The translations under genes were made by a program, and so were the position numbers. Positions 47,587-56,979 of a DNA stretch of 64,000 bases are shown in pieces. Where the stretch lies: NCBI GenBank assembly GCA_963832895.1, contig CAWHVQ010000017.1, forward strand, positions 42,798 through 106,797, in the 5' to 3' direction. The notes under the pieces were generated by a model, which did not search any database, was not told the DNA's origin, and saw only the letters and a program-made list of their open reading frames with translations. Origin of the DNA: JAMXLO01 sp963832895. GTDB lineage: Bacteria; Pseudomonadota; Alphaproteobacteria; Acetobacterales; Acetobacteraceae. Each line of letters opens with the position of its first letter. The first letter of the stretch is position 1.

Positions 47587-48459
47587 ATGAGCGACGACCG
47601 GAACATCATTGGGTCGCTGATCGACAGGCACCACCAACAGTTGTTGACCGAGTGGCTTGCTTGTCTGGAGCGCGACATGAGGATCGCCGATGCCGATCGG
47701 AGGTCGGATACCGCGGGGCTGGCGCGTCGCTTCCTCGAGGAGCTCCGCCGCGGCGCGAGGGGTGGGCAGTTCGACGACATACAGGCCGCCGAATGGCAGC
47801 CAGCGCGCGAGCTGCTGGAGGACCTCTCCCGCGACCGGGCGGTGCAGGGCTTCAGCCCCAACGAGACCGCCGTCTTTGTCTTTTCGCTGAAGGAGCCGCT
47901 GTTCGCTCTCTTGCGTCGTGAGTTCGGTTCGGACGCCGCCCGGCTGGCCGGCGAAACCTGGATTGTTAGTCGCCTGATCGACAAGTTGGGCCTCTATACG
48001 ATGGAGTGCTACGCGAGAACCCGCGAGGAGGTGATCACCCGCCAGCAGCAGGAATTGCTGGAACTGTCGACACCCGTCGTCGCGCTGTGGGACGGCATTC
48101 TGGCACTGCCGCTCATCGGCACCCTCGACAGCGCGCGTACGCAGATTGTCATGGAAAGTTTGCTGGAGCGCATCGTCACCTCGGGTGCGGAGATCGCCAT
48201 CATCGACATCACCGGCGTGCCTACGGTCGACACGTTGGTGGCACAGCACCTGATAAAGACCATCTCGGCTGCGCGGCTGATGGGTGCCGACTGCATACTG
48301 AGCGGCATCCGTCCGCAGATTGCGCAGACGATCGTGCATCTCGGCCTGGAGCTCAATGTGGTGTCCAAGGCAACCATGGCCGATGCACTCGCGCTCGCTT
48401 TGCGCCGCACAGGCAAGACCATAGCCCAGCGGAAACAGCCTGCCGCCCCGGAGGCCTAG
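47587..48459 (+). CDS. rsbR: Stressosome scaffold/sensor RsbR-like protein
   Basis: A 290-residue protein. Residues about 10-150 resemble the RsbRD-type N-terminal sensory domain (GFSPNETAVFVFSLKEPLF). A C-terminal STAS domain carries DITGVPTVDTLVAQHL and GIRPQIAQTIVHLGLEL, with Thr216 and Thr248 at the positions of the RsbT-phosphorylated threonines of Bacillus RsbR. With RsbS it should form the stressosome shell and bind RsbT. Three bases separate it from rsbS. The signal sensed is unknown. Confidence 0.88.
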   Translation: MSDDRNIIGSLIDRHHQQLLTEWLACLERDMRIADADRRSDTAGLARRFLEELRRGARGGQFDDIQAAEWQPARELLEDLSRDRAVQGFSPNETAVFVFSLKEPLFALLRREFGSDAARLAGETWIVSRLIDKLGLYTMECYARTREEVITRQQQELLELSTPVVALWDGILALPLIGTLDSARTQIVMESLLERIVTSGAEIAIIDITGVPTVDTLVAQHLIKTISAARLMGADCILSGIRPQIAQTIVHLGLELNVVSKATMADALALALRRTGKTIAQRKQPAAPEA

Positions 48460-48462
48460 CGG

Positions 48463-48852
48463 ATGGGCGAAATTCCCATCCTCAAGATCGGCGACTGCCT
48501 GCTGGTCTCGATCCAGGTCGACATGCACGACCGGTTGGCAATGGCGCTGCAGGACGACCTGACCGAGCGTATCGTGGCCGATCACGCACGGGGCGTGATG
48601 ATCGACATCTCGGCACTCGAGATCGTCGATTCGTTCATTGGCCGCATGCTGAACAACATCGCGGCAATGTCGCGCGTGCTTGACGCGACCACCGTTGTCG
48701 TCGGCATGCGCCCGGCCGTGGCGATCACGCTGGTCGAGCTCGGTCTGAGCCTCACCGGCGTGCGCACCGCACTCAACGTGGACAAAGGCCTCGCGCTGAT
48801 CCGGCGTGCCATCGACAGCCCCGAGCGCGACGATGCCGACCGAATCGGATGA
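48463..48852 (+). CDS. rsbS: Stressosome scaffold RsbS
   Basis: A 129-residue single STAS domain. The phospho-acceptor Ser57 lies in DISALEIVDSFIGRMLNN, matching Bacillus RsbS Ser59, and VGMRPAVAITLVELGL is the second diagnostic block. RsbS with RsbR sequesters the kinase RsbT until phosphorylation releases it. The last 20 bases overlap the rsbT start. Confidence 0.9.
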   Translation: MGEIPILKIGDCLLVSIQVDMHDRLAMALQDDLTERIVADHARGVMIDISALEIVDSFIGRMLNNIAAMSRVLDATTVVVGMRPAVAITLVELGLSLTGVRTALNVDKGLALIRRAIDSPERDDADRIG

Positions 48853-49237
48853 GACGATGCCGCTGCGTGCCTCCGACGATGTGGTCAGGGTCCGGCAGGC
48901 GGTGCGCGCGCGCGCGGTCGGCGCGGGCTTCAGCCTGGTGGATCAGACGAAGATCGTCACGGCGGCAAGCGAGATCGCCCGCAATACCGTCGATTACGGT
49001 GGCGGCGGCACCGTGCAGATCGAAGTGGTTCGTAACGGGCAGCGCCGCGGCGTACGCCTCACCTTCACCGACCAGGGGCCAGGAATCGCCGATCTTTCGA
49101 TGGCGCTGAAGGATGGCTACACGACAGGTTCCGGCCTCGGGCTCGGCCTCAGCGGCGCGAAGCGTCTCTGTAACGAGTTCGACGTCCGATCCGCCCCCGG
49201 CCAGGGAACGGTCGTCACTCTGGCGCGCTGGGTATAG
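48833..49237 (+). CDS. rsbT: Stressosome switch kinase RsbT
   Basis: A 134-residue GHKL ATPase/serine kinase: N box ASEIARNTVDYGGGG, G1 TDQGPGIADL and G2 GSGLGLGLSGAKRL. It phosphorylates RsbR/RsbS and then, once released, activates a partner; in Bacillus this is RsbU. ATG 48833 overlaps rsbS by 20 bases; an ATG at 48857 would avoid the overlap. No RsbU homologue is in the window, so the released RsbT must act on something else, plausibly the kinases downstream. Confidence 0.9.
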   Translation: MPTESDETMPLRASDDVVRVRQAVRARAVGAGFSLVDQTKIVTAASEIARNTVDYGGGGTVQIEVVRNGQRRGVRLTFTDQGPGIADLSMALKDGYTTGSGLGLGLSGAKRLCNEFDVRSAPGQGTVVTLARWV

Positions 49238-49238
49238 C

Positions 49239-50222
49239 GTGTTCACCGCCGTCTCGGATGCGAGCCAGGTTGCCGAAGCCCGCCGATTGGTGCGCGATTT
49301 TGTGCGGCGCACCGGGCTGGCGCAGGCACGCACGGACGAGGTGGCGATCGTCGTCACCGAACTCGCCACGAACATGCTCAAGCACGGCGGCGGCGGCTAC
49401 ATCCACGCCTCCCAATGCGACGACGCAGATGGTGCGGGACTGGAATTGCTGGCGCTCGATCGCGGCAACGGCATGACCGACACCCATCGGTGCATGCAGG
49501 ACGGCTACTCCACCGCGGGCAGTCCCGGCACCGGGCTCGGCGCGATCGCCCGCCTCGCCGACACCACGCGGATCTACTCGCGCCCCGGTCAGGGCTGTGC
49601 GGTCATGGTCCGCTTCGCCGGACCACCGACGCGGGATACCCGGGCGTTGCTGGGCGCTGTGCTCGCGCCTTACCCGGGCGAGCCGGTCTGTGGCGACAAC
49701 TGGGCGTGGAGCAATGCCGCGAGCGGTCGCACGATCATGCTGGCCGATGGCTCTGGCCATGGTGTCGAGGCGGCGCGCGCCGCCGACACCGCAGTGCAGA
49801 CGTTCCTGCGGCACGCCGGCGCGGCATGCGAGGAAATCGTCGACCGTGTGCACCGTGCGCTTGCGAGCGGCCGCGGCGCCGCGGTGGCCGTCGCGCGCAT
49901 CGACACCGCCGCACATCTCGTCCGCTTCGTCGGGGTCGGTAATATAAGCGCAATGCTCGTCAGTGCCGGAAAGACGCGTCACATGGTCTCGCACAACGGC
50001 ACGGCAGGACACATCGCGCCACGCATCCGTGAGTTCACCTACGACTTCACCACCGATCCGTTGCTGATCCTGCATTCCGACGGACTGACCAGCCGCTGGG
50101 ATTTCGCCGCCTATCCGGGCCTTGCCGCCCAGCATCCCTCGCTGGTCGCGGGCGTGCTGCTGCGTGACCACCGACGCGGACGCGACGATGCCTCGGTGGT
50201 CGCGATGCGGGCTGTGACCTAG
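49239..50222 (+). CDS. RsbX-like phosphatase fused to an N-terminal GHKL ATPase domain
   Basis: A 327-residue fusion. Residues about 1-125 are an RsbW/RsbT-like ATPase (TELATNMLKHGGGG, LDRGNGM, GTGLGAIARL). Residues about 135-325 are a PPM/SpoIIE-type serine phosphatase: WAWSNAASGRTIMLADGSGH and GVEAARA with metal-binding Asp, FVGVGNISAML and ILHSDGLTSRWD. The phosphatase probably resets phospho-RsbR/RsbS, as RsbX does. The start is GTG two bases after the rsbT stop, so it is coupled. The role of the attached ATPase domain is unknown. Confidence 0.85.
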   Translation: MFTAVSDASQVAEARRLVRDFVRRTGLAQARTDEVAIVVTELATNMLKHGGGGYIHASQCDDADGAGLELLALDRGNGMTDTHRCMQDGYSTAGSPGTGLGAIARLADTTRIYSRPGQGCAVMVRFAGPPTRDTRALLGAVLAPYPGEPVCGDNWAWSNAASGRTIMLADGSGHGVEAARAADTAVQTFLRHAGAACEEIVDRVHRALASGRGAAVAVARIDTAAHLVRFVGVGNISAMLVSAGKTRHMVSHNGTAGHIAPRIREFTYDFTTDPLLILHSDGLTSRWDFAAYPGLAAQHPSLVAGVLLRDHRRGRDDASVVAMRAVT

Positions 50223-50230
50223 AGGATACC

Positions 50231-52366
50231 ATGGATATCTGCCTGCTACAGATCGCGATCGCCGCCGAGACGGACATCGTGCTGGTTCGCAGTCGGACGC
50301 GACGCCTTGCCGAACTGATCGGCTTCGACGCGCAGGATCAGACGCGCATCACCACCGCAATTTCGGAAGTAGCGCGCAATGCCTACGAGCATGGCGGTGG
50401 CGGCCATATCGGATTCCATCTGACCGACGAGACAACGCCACCGAGTTTCGTGATTGTCGTGCGCGACCGAGGGAAGGGCATTGCCGATTTGGATGCGGTG
50501 CAGTCGGGATCGCGCGAGTCCGCGACCGGTATGGGCATCGGTCTGCTCGGCGCGCGGCGCCTGATGGATACGTTCTGCATTACGTCGAAGGCAGGCGAGG
50601 GCACGACGGTGCGGCTCGGAAAATTGCTGCCGCGGACAGCGCCTTCGATCACCCCGTCGTTTCTCAAGCACATCACGGATGCGCTGTCCGCGGGAGGGAC
50701 CGGCGACGCCATCGACGAAATCACTCGACAGAACCAGCAGATTCTGCTGCAGATGGACGAGCTGCGATCGCGCCAGGAGGACCTGGAGCGGCTCAATCAG
50801 GAGCTGCAGGACACCAATCGCGGCGTCGTCGCGCTGTACGCCGAGCTGGACGAGCGCGCCGATCATCTGCGCCGCGCGGACGAGCTGAAATCGAAATTCC
50901 TCTCGCACATGAGTCACGAGTTTCGCACGCCGCTCAACTCGATCCTGGCGCTGTCGCGGCTGCTGCTGGCACGCAGTGATGGCGCGCTGACAGCCGAGCA
51001 GGAGACGCAGGTCCGCTTTGTCCACAAGGCTGCGGAGAACCTGACTGAGCTGGTCGACGATCTGCTGGACATCGCCAAGGTGGAAGCGGGCAAGACCGTG
51101 GTGGTGCCATCGCGGTTCACCGTGACGTCGCTGTTTGGCGCGCTGCGCGGCATGTTGCGGCCTCTGCTGGTCGGCGATGCCGTGGCCCTGGTGTTCGAGG
51201 AGCCAGATGATGTGCCGTCACTCGACACGGACGAGGCCAAGGTGTCGCAGATACTGCGCAACTTCATCTCCAATGCGATCAAGTTCACCGAGTCCGGAGA
51301 GGTGCGTGTCTGGGCCACCGCGGATCGCGTCGCCGACACGGTGAGCCTGCACGTGCGGGATACCGGCGTTGGCATCGCAGCCGCGGACATCGACATCATC
51401 TTCCAGGAATTCGGCCAGGTCGCACATCGGCTGCAAGGTCGTGTGAAGGGCACAGGCCTCGGCTTGCCGTTGGCGAAGAAGCTGGCCGAGCTGCTCGGCG
51501 GCAACATCGCCGTCGAAAGTTCACCAGGCAACGGCTCGACATTCTCCGTCACGCTCCCGCGAGTCTATCCCGTCGACGAACCCGCCGATTCCGATCAGGA
51601 CTGGGTGATGGAGACCGGACGCATACCGGTGCTTCTGGTTGAAGACGATCCGGCCGATGCTCTCGCGATCGAGCGTCTGCTCGCCGGCTCCATCTATCAG
51701 CCGCTGCGCGCACGCACGGTCCGCGCGGCCAGGCGCGTGATGCAATCGATTCGCCCCGAGGCCATTCTGCTCGATATCCTGTTGATGGGCGATGAGAGCT
51801 GGCGGCTGCTTCTCGAACTGCGCGATGGGGAGGCAAGCGCGGACATACCACTGATCGTCACGTCGTCCATCGACGAGGCCCGCAAGGCAAAAAATCTCGG
51901 CGCCGACGACTACCTTGCGAAACCGGTCGATGGCGAAAGGTTGATCGACATTCTTGATCGCGTGACGGGTCGCCATTCACTCACGAAAGTGTTGCTGGTT
52001 GATGACGAAGAGGTGACTCACTACCTCGTTCGACAGCTATTGCCGCGTGCCCAATATCGGCTTTGGATTGCCAACGATGGGACGGACGCCTTGGCTCAGC
52101 TGGTCGATCAAAGGCCGGACGTGGTCTTGCTAGACCTGAGGATGCCGCGAATGAACGGGTTCGAGTTTCTCGCCCACCTGCGGCGGAACGCCTCGCTTCA
52201 AGCGGTGCCGGTGATCGTCGTGACCTCGACTGTCCTATCCGTGGAAGAGCGCGCCCTGCTGCATGGCGCATCGCTGATCCTGCCGAAAACCGCTCTTGCG
52301 CCGGGCACGCTGGTCGACGCCATCAACAGCGTCCTGCAGGTAAATGAGGCCGTCGGGAGCGCATGA
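50231..52366 (+). CDS. Hybrid histidine kinase with RsbT-like N-terminal ATPase, HisKA-HATPase and two receivers
   Basis: 711 residues. The N-terminal about 135 residues are a GHKL domain with ISEVARNAYEHGGGG, RDRGKGIADL and GMGIGLLGARRLMD, closely like RsbT. A coiled coil (160-215) is followed by HisKA (His229 in MSHEFRTPLNS), HATPase (NFISNAIKFTESG, DTGVGI, GTGLGLPLAKKL), and receivers with LLDILLMGDES and LLDLRMPRMNG. No membrane segment. It thus carries a stressosome-type switch domain and a two-component core in one chain. Ends overlapping the next kinase by four bases. Confidence 0.88.
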   Translation: MDICLLQIAIAAETDIVLVRSRTRRLAELIGFDAQDQTRITTAISEVARNAYEHGGGGHIGFHLTDETTPPSFVIVVRDRGKGIADLDAVQSGSRESATGMGIGLLGARRLMDTFCITSKAGEGTTVRLGKLLPRTAPSITPSFLKHITDALSAGGTGDAIDEITRQNQQILLQMDELRSRQEDLERLNQELQDTNRGVVALYAELDERADHLRRADELKSKFLSHMSHEFRTPLNSILALSRLLLARSDGALTAEQETQVRFVHKAAENLTELVDDLLDIAKVEAGKTVVVPSRFTVTSLFGALRGMLRPLLVGDAVALVFEEPDDVPSLDTDEAKVSQILRNFISNAIKFTESGEVRVWATADRVADTVSLHVRDTGVGIAAADIDIIFQEFGQVAHRLQGRVKGTGLGLPLAKKLAELLGGNIAVESSPGNGSTFSVTLPRVYPVDEPADSDQDWVMETGRIPVLLVEDDPADALAIERLLAGSIYQPLRARTVRAARRVMQSIRPEAILLDILLMGDESWRLLLELRDGEASADIPLIVTSSIDEARKAKNLGADDYLAKPVDGERLIDILDRVTGRHSLTKVLLVDDEEVTHYLVRQLLPRAQYRLWIANDGTDALAQLVDQRPDVVLLDLRMPRMNGFEFLAHLRRNASLQAVPVIVVTSTVLSVEERALLHGASLILPKTALAPGTLVDAINSVLQVNEAVGSA

Positions 52367-54021
52367 GCGACGCCAAAGCCAGCATCCTTATTGTCGATGA
52401 CGATGATGGCGGTCGCTATCTGAAAGCGCATGTGCTGCGCAAGCACGGCTACCATGTCACCGAGGCCGCATCGGGCATTGCGGCGATCGAGCAGTGCTGT
52501 CTCGCTGCGCCGGACCTGGTTCTGCTCGATGTCATGCTGCCCGACGTTCACGGGATCGAGGTAAGCCGGCGGATCAAGGCGGCAAATCCTGGCATAGCCG
52601 TGCTGCAGACCTCGGCCGCAGTGACGAGCTCGCAAGATCGTGCGGTGGCGCTGGATGGCGGGGCGGACGGCTTTCTGGTGGAGCCGATCGAGCCTGACGA
52701 ATTGATCGCGACGGCGCAGGCGCTGCTGCGGATGCGTGGCGCGGAGCAGGAGCTACGCCGGCTCAATGAAAGCCTGGAGCTGCTGGTTGCGGAACGCACC
52801 CGCGCCCTGACCGAGTCCAATCGACGACTGAAAATCGAGATCGAGGAGCACCGCAAGACCGAAGATGTCTTGTGGCATACCCAAAAGCTGGAGGTGGTCG
52901 GCCAGCTCACCGGCGGCATCGCTCACGACTTCAACAATCTGCTCGCGGTCATTGTCGGCAGTGTCGAGATGATCCGTGCAGCTTTCGAAACCGGTGGCGA
53001 TCTGCCGCGTGCCAAGATCCTGCGTCTGCTGAAGGCATCGGAGGCCGCAACGGGCCGCGCCACGAAACTGACACAGCAGCTTCTCGCGTTTGCCCGCCGC
53101 AGCACGTTCACACTGGATGTCGTCACACTCGACGAAGTGCTGGTCGCGTGCGAGCCGTTCCTCCGGCGGGCATTGGGTGAGACGAACGCGCTCGACCTGA
53201 ATTTCGAGCCGGATCTGTGGTCTTGCCGGATCGATGCGTCTCAGTTCGAGGCTGCGGTCCTCAATCTTGTCGTCAACGCGCGCGATGCCATGCCACAGGG
53301 AGGGCGCCTGGAGATCACCACGAGCAACGTTGTGATCTGCGCCGCAGAGGCACGACGGTCACCCGATCTGACTGCCGGTGCTTACGTGCTGGTGCGCGTC
53401 GCCGATACCGGCACGGGCATGGATCCTGATGTCGCGGCGCACGTTTTCGAGCCATTCTTCACCACCAAGGAGGTCGGCAAGGGCACCGGCCTCGGTCTCA
53501 GTCAGGTCTATGGCTTCATCAAGCAATCGGGCGGCCACGTCGTGATAGACAGTTGTCCCGGCGCCGGCACAACGTTCCGGCTTTATCTGCCGCGCTGCGA
53601 GCGACTTCCGCAGGCTGGGGATGTCCAGGACAGGACGTCGGACGTAACCCCCACAGGACATGAGACGGTGCTTGTTGTCGAGGACAACGCCGAGGTGCTG
53701 GAACTTGCTGTCGCCACGATCGGCGACCTGGGGTATCGCGTGTTGACCGCAGTGGATGGGCCGTCCGCGCTTGATATCGTGCAGGGCGACGAGCCGATCG
53801 ATCTGTTGTTCAGCGACATTGTGATGCCGGGGGGCATGAACGGCTTCGAGCTGATCAACCGTGCCCGCGTTATCCGGCAAGGCCTGAAGACGCTGGTCAC
53901 GTCAGGCTATGCCAACGTGCACCGCCCCGGAGCCGATCGACCGGACGTGCCGCTGCTGCTGAAGCCGTATCGTCGCGGCGATCTCGCGCAGTCCATCAGG
54001 ATGGCGCTCGACCGCGCGTGA
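52363..54021 (+). CDS. Hybrid histidine kinase REC-HisKA-HATPase-REC
   Basis: 552 residues, soluble. Receiver (LLDVMLPDVHG), coiled coil with LLVAERTRAL, phospho-acceptor His188 in GGIAHDFNNLL, HATPase boxes NLVVNARDAMPQGG, DTGTGM, FFTTKEVGKGTGLGLS, and a C-terminal receiver (LLFSDIVMPGG). The architecture is the same as the frameshifted kinase at 13482-15168, so the two are paralogues. Translationally coupled to the upstream kinase (ATGA), it may receive phosphate from its receivers. No DNA-binding output gene is linked. Confidence 0.88.
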   Translation: MSDAKASILIVDDDDGGRYLKAHVLRKHGYHVTEAASGIAAIEQCCLAAPDLVLLDVMLPDVHGIEVSRRIKAANPGIAVLQTSAAVTSSQDRAVALDGGADGFLVEPIEPDELIATAQALLRMRGAEQELRRLNESLELLVAERTRALTESNRRLKIEIEEHRKTEDVLWHTQKLEVVGQLTGGIAHDFNNLLAVIVGSVEMIRAAFETGGDLPRAKILRLLKASEAATGRATKLTQQLLAFARRSTFTLDVVTLDEVLVACEPFLRRALGETNALDLNFEPDLWSCRIDASQFEAAVLNLVVNARDAMPQGGRLEITTSNVVICAAEARRSPDLTAGAYVLVRVADTGTGMDPDVAAHVFEPFFTTKEVGKGTGLGLSQVYGFIKQSGGHVVIDSCPGAGTTFRLYLPRCERLPQAGDVQDRTSDVTPTGHETVLVVEDNAEVLELAVATIGDLGYRVLTAVDGPSALDIVQGDEPIDLLFSDIVMPGGMNGFELINRARVIRQGLKTLVTSGYANVHRPGADRPDVPLLLKPYRRGDLAQSIRMALDRA

Positions 54022-54070
54022 GTAGGTCGGCATAGTCGACCGACCAGCGAAACGGAGACGCGGTCGCGAC

Positions 54071-56134
54071 ATGCCTCAGCGCATCGGCATCGATATCGGC
54101 GGCACCTTCACCGACCTCGTCGCGACGACTTCAGACGGGCGCGTGATCACGCACAAGATCGCATCCACGCCGCATGACTACGGCGAGGGTATTATCGATG
54201 GTCTGCGCGCGCTGCTGGACCCGCACAGCGGGAAAGTGGCCGACGTGCTGCATGGCACGACGATCGGCTCCAATACAATCCTGGAGGGCAAGGGCGCACG
54301 TACCGCTCTGATCACCACGAAAGGCTTTCGCGATATCCTGGAGATCCGCGACCTTCGCATGCCGGTGCTGTACGATCTGCGCTGGACGAAACCGCGCGCG
54401 CTGGTCGAGCGGCGGCTGCGACTGGAGGTGACCGAGAAGCTCCGCCCGGACGGCTCGGTCGCCACGCCGCTCGATGCGGCAAGCGTTGCGGCAGCAATCG
54501 ACATGTTGCGCGGCGAGGCAGTGCAGAGCGTGGCGATCTGCCTGCTGCATTCGTACGCCAATCCTGCGCACGAGCGCGCGGTTGCGGATGCGGTGCGCGA
54601 GGCGCTGCCCAACGTGGCAATTTCGATCAGCCACGAGATCCTGCCGGAGATCAAGGAATATCCGCGCACCAGCACGACCGTGATCAATGCCTACGTGCAG
54701 CCGGTGGTGCGCGCCTACGTCACGTCGCTCGTCGCACGGCTGCGCGAACTCGACATCACGGCGCCGCTGCAGTTGATGCAGTCGAACGGCGGCCTGGCAT
54801 CGGCGGAGTTCGCCGCGATCGCACCGGCACACATCATCGAAAGCGGGCCGGCAGCAGGCGTGGTCGGCGGCGCCGCACTCGCAACGAAGCTCAATGAGCC
54901 GCGTGTGATCACGTTCGACATGGGTGGCACCACGGCGAAGGCAGGACTGGTCGAGAACGGCGAGGTGCTGCGCAGTGAAGCGCTCGAGGTCGGCGCCGGC
55001 GTGATGTCGGGATCGCGGCTGCTGGTCGGCGCAGGCTATCTGCTGAAGCTGCCGGCAATCGATCTGGCTGAGGTGGGTGCAGGCGGCGGCTCGATCTGCC
55101 GGCTTGATGCGGGTGGCGCGCCAAAGGTCGGGCCGGACAGCGCGGGGGCCGATCCGGGACCCGTATGCTACGGGCGCGGCGGTCGCGAGCCCACCATCAC
55201 CGACTGTAATCTCGTCCTGGGCTACCTTGACCCGGCTGGCCTGGTCGGTGGTGCGCTGAAGCTGGACGTGGATGCCGCGCGTTCGGCAATCGCGCGGTCA
55301 CTCGCGGGGCCGCTGCATCGATCGGTGGAAGAGGCGGCATTCGGCATGCTGCGACTGGCGTCCGCGTCGATGATGCGTGCAATTCGCGCCGTGTCGGTGG
55401 AACGCGGACGCGATCCGCGGCAGTTCGCCCTGCTGGCGTTCGGCGGCAACGGACCGCTGTTCGCCGCCGCCATCGCCGCAGAACTCGGCATCGCACGCGT
55501 GATCGTGCCACCGCTGCCTGGCGTGTTCAGCGCGTTCGGTCTGCTGGTGGCAGATACCGAACATCACTCGACCCAGAGCCTGCGCATGCGCCTCGATGAG
55601 GCCGATGCGGAGCGCGTCACGGTGGTGCTGGACGCTCTCGGTGCGACCGGGGCAGAGCGGCTGGCGCGCGATGGCTTTCCGCCGGAGCGCCGCACGTTCC
55701 GTCGCGCCGCTCTGGCACGCTATGTCGGGCAGTCCAGCGAGATCGAAGTCCGGCTGCCCGATGGGGATTTCCTGCCGCGCCTTGCCGAGCTGTTCGGTGA
55801 GGAGCACGAGCGCACCTATGGCTTCCGTGCGCCATCAGACGAGCCCGTGGAACTGATCGGTCTGTCGGTTATCGCGCGCGGTATTCCTGAGCGCGACCGG
55901 CTGCCGGATACCATCCCACCTTCGGCCGACCGTGTTCCCCTGAGCCGAAGCGCCTGGTTCCCGGAGACCGGCTGGCTGGATACGCCGGTGACCGACCGCG
56001 CGGGACTGGCCGGGCGCCCGCGCACTGGACCGCTGATCGTGCAGGAATACGATGCGACATGCCTGGTTCCGCGCGGGGTCAATGCAGCACTCGATGCCTT
56101 CGGCAATATCCGGCTGACCTGGGAACAGCGCTAG
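54071..56134 (+). CDS. hyuA: Hydantoinase A/oxoprolinase family protein
   Basis: A 687-residue HyuA-type subunit with an actin-like ATPase fold: RIGIDIGGTFTDLV, HGTTIGSNTILEGKGA, FDMGGTTAKAGLV and GGGSICRL. It acts with HyuB in ATP-dependent ring opening or carboxylation. The length is normal and the gene intact. Its usual neighbour hyuB is 7 kb upstream, separated by the stressosome genes. It begins 50 bases after the second kinase, so it may be transcribed with that operon. Confidence 0.88.
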   Translation: MPQRIGIDIGGTFTDLVATTSDGRVITHKIASTPHDYGEGIIDGLRALLDPHSGKVADVLHGTTIGSNTILEGKGARTALITTKGFRDILEIRDLRMPVLYDLRWTKPRALVERRLRLEVTEKLRPDGSVATPLDAASVAAAIDMLRGEAVQSVAICLLHSYANPAHERAVADAVREALPNVAISISHEILPEIKEYPRTSTTVINAYVQPVVRAYVTSLVARLRELDITAPLQLMQSNGGLASAEFAAIAPAHIIESGPAAGVVGGAALATKLNEPRVITFDMGGTTAKAGLVENGEVLRSEALEVGAGVMSGSRLLVGAGYLLKLPAIDLAEVGAGGGSICRLDAGGAPKVGPDSAGADPGPVCYGRGGREPTITDCNLVLGYLDPAGLVGGALKLDVDAARSAIARSLAGPLHRSVEEAAFGMLRLASASMMRAIRAVSVERGRDPRQFALLAFGGNGPLFAAAIAAELGIARVIVPPLPGVFSAFGLLVADTEHHSTQSLRMRLDEADAERVTVVLDALGATGAERLARDGFPPERRTFRRAALARYVGQSSEIEVRLPDGDFLPRLAELFGEEHERTYGFRAPSDEPVELIGLSVIARGIPERDRLPDTIPPSADRVPLSRSAWFPETGWLDTPVTDRAGLAGRPRTGPLIVQEYDATCLVPRGVNAALDAFGNIRLTWEQR

Positions 56135-56233
56135 GATAAAGGTCCGACATCCCAGCGTTTTTTCCTATTCCAATCCGCCAGGAATCCTACGACACTGGGC
56201 TCGACCGACTCGACCTCACCGGAACCTACGGGC

Positions 56234-56884
56234 ATGAAGCATGACGACATCTGGCGTGCGCTGGACACGCTCGCCGCGGAGAATGGCCTGTCCGCCTCGG
56301 GCCTCGCCAAGCGCTCCGGGTTGGATCCAACCACCTTCAACCCCTCCAAACGCCGCATGCCTGACGGCCGCGCCCGGTGGCCGAGCACCGAAAGTGTCGC
56401 GAAGGTGCTGGACGCCACCGGCGCGAGCCTCGAGGCCTTCACCGCGCTGGTATCCGGCGCACGCGCACTCGCCAGCAATGGTGCCGCCCGCAGTGCTGGC
56501 CGGCGCATCCCGCTGATCGGCTTCGCCCAGGCCGGCAGCGACGGGTTCTTTGACGATGGCGGTTACCCGGTCGGCGGCGGCTGGGATGAGGTCACCTTGC
56601 CGGAGATCGGCGATGCCAACGCCTATGCGCTGGAGATCAGCGGTGACTCGATGGAACCGGTGTTCCGCGATGGCGACATGGTTATCGTCTCACCCGCCGC
56701 GCCGATCCGGCGTGGCGATCGGGTAGTGGTCAGAACCCAGCGTGGCGAGGTGATGACCAAGCAGCTCGCCCGCCGCTCGGCTCGCCGCATCGAACTGCGA
56801 AGCCTTAACCCGGCACACCCCAACTACAGCTTCGATCTGCTCGAGGTCGCCTGGATGCACCGCATCGTCTGGGCCAGCCAGTAG
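56234..56884 (+). CDS. HTH-type S24/LexA-like transcriptional regulator
   Basis: 216 residues: an N-terminal helix-turn-helix region (DDIWRALDTLAAENGLSASG) and a C-terminal S24 peptidase-like domain with the catalytic Ser in LEISGDSMEPVFRDGDM and Lys in VMTKQLARR. The same arrangement as phage CI-like and LexA-like repressors, which self-cleave on RecA signals. An Ala/Gly segment near residue 90 resembles a cleavage site (FAQAGSDG). No phage genes are nearby and it appears to be a chromosomal regulator of unknown targets. Confidence 0.82.
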   Translation: MKHDDIWRALDTLAAENGLSASGLAKRSGLDPTTFNPSKRRMPDGRARWPSTESVAKVLDATGASLEAFTALVSGARALASNGAARSAGRRIPLIGFAQAGSDGFFDDGGYPVGGGWDEVTLPEIGDANAYALEISGDSMEPVFRDGDMVIVSPAAPIRRGDRVVVRTQRGEVMTKQLARRSARRIELRSLNPAHPNYSFDLLEVAWMHRIVWASQ

Positions 56885-56979
56885 CCGAGGCGCTCGTCAC
56901 CGCGCTCCTCCCGACACTCTCCCCCTGGCAGGTTTCGAGGACCCGCCGCATGATGCAGCGCTTACTGGAGAGCTCGGCT

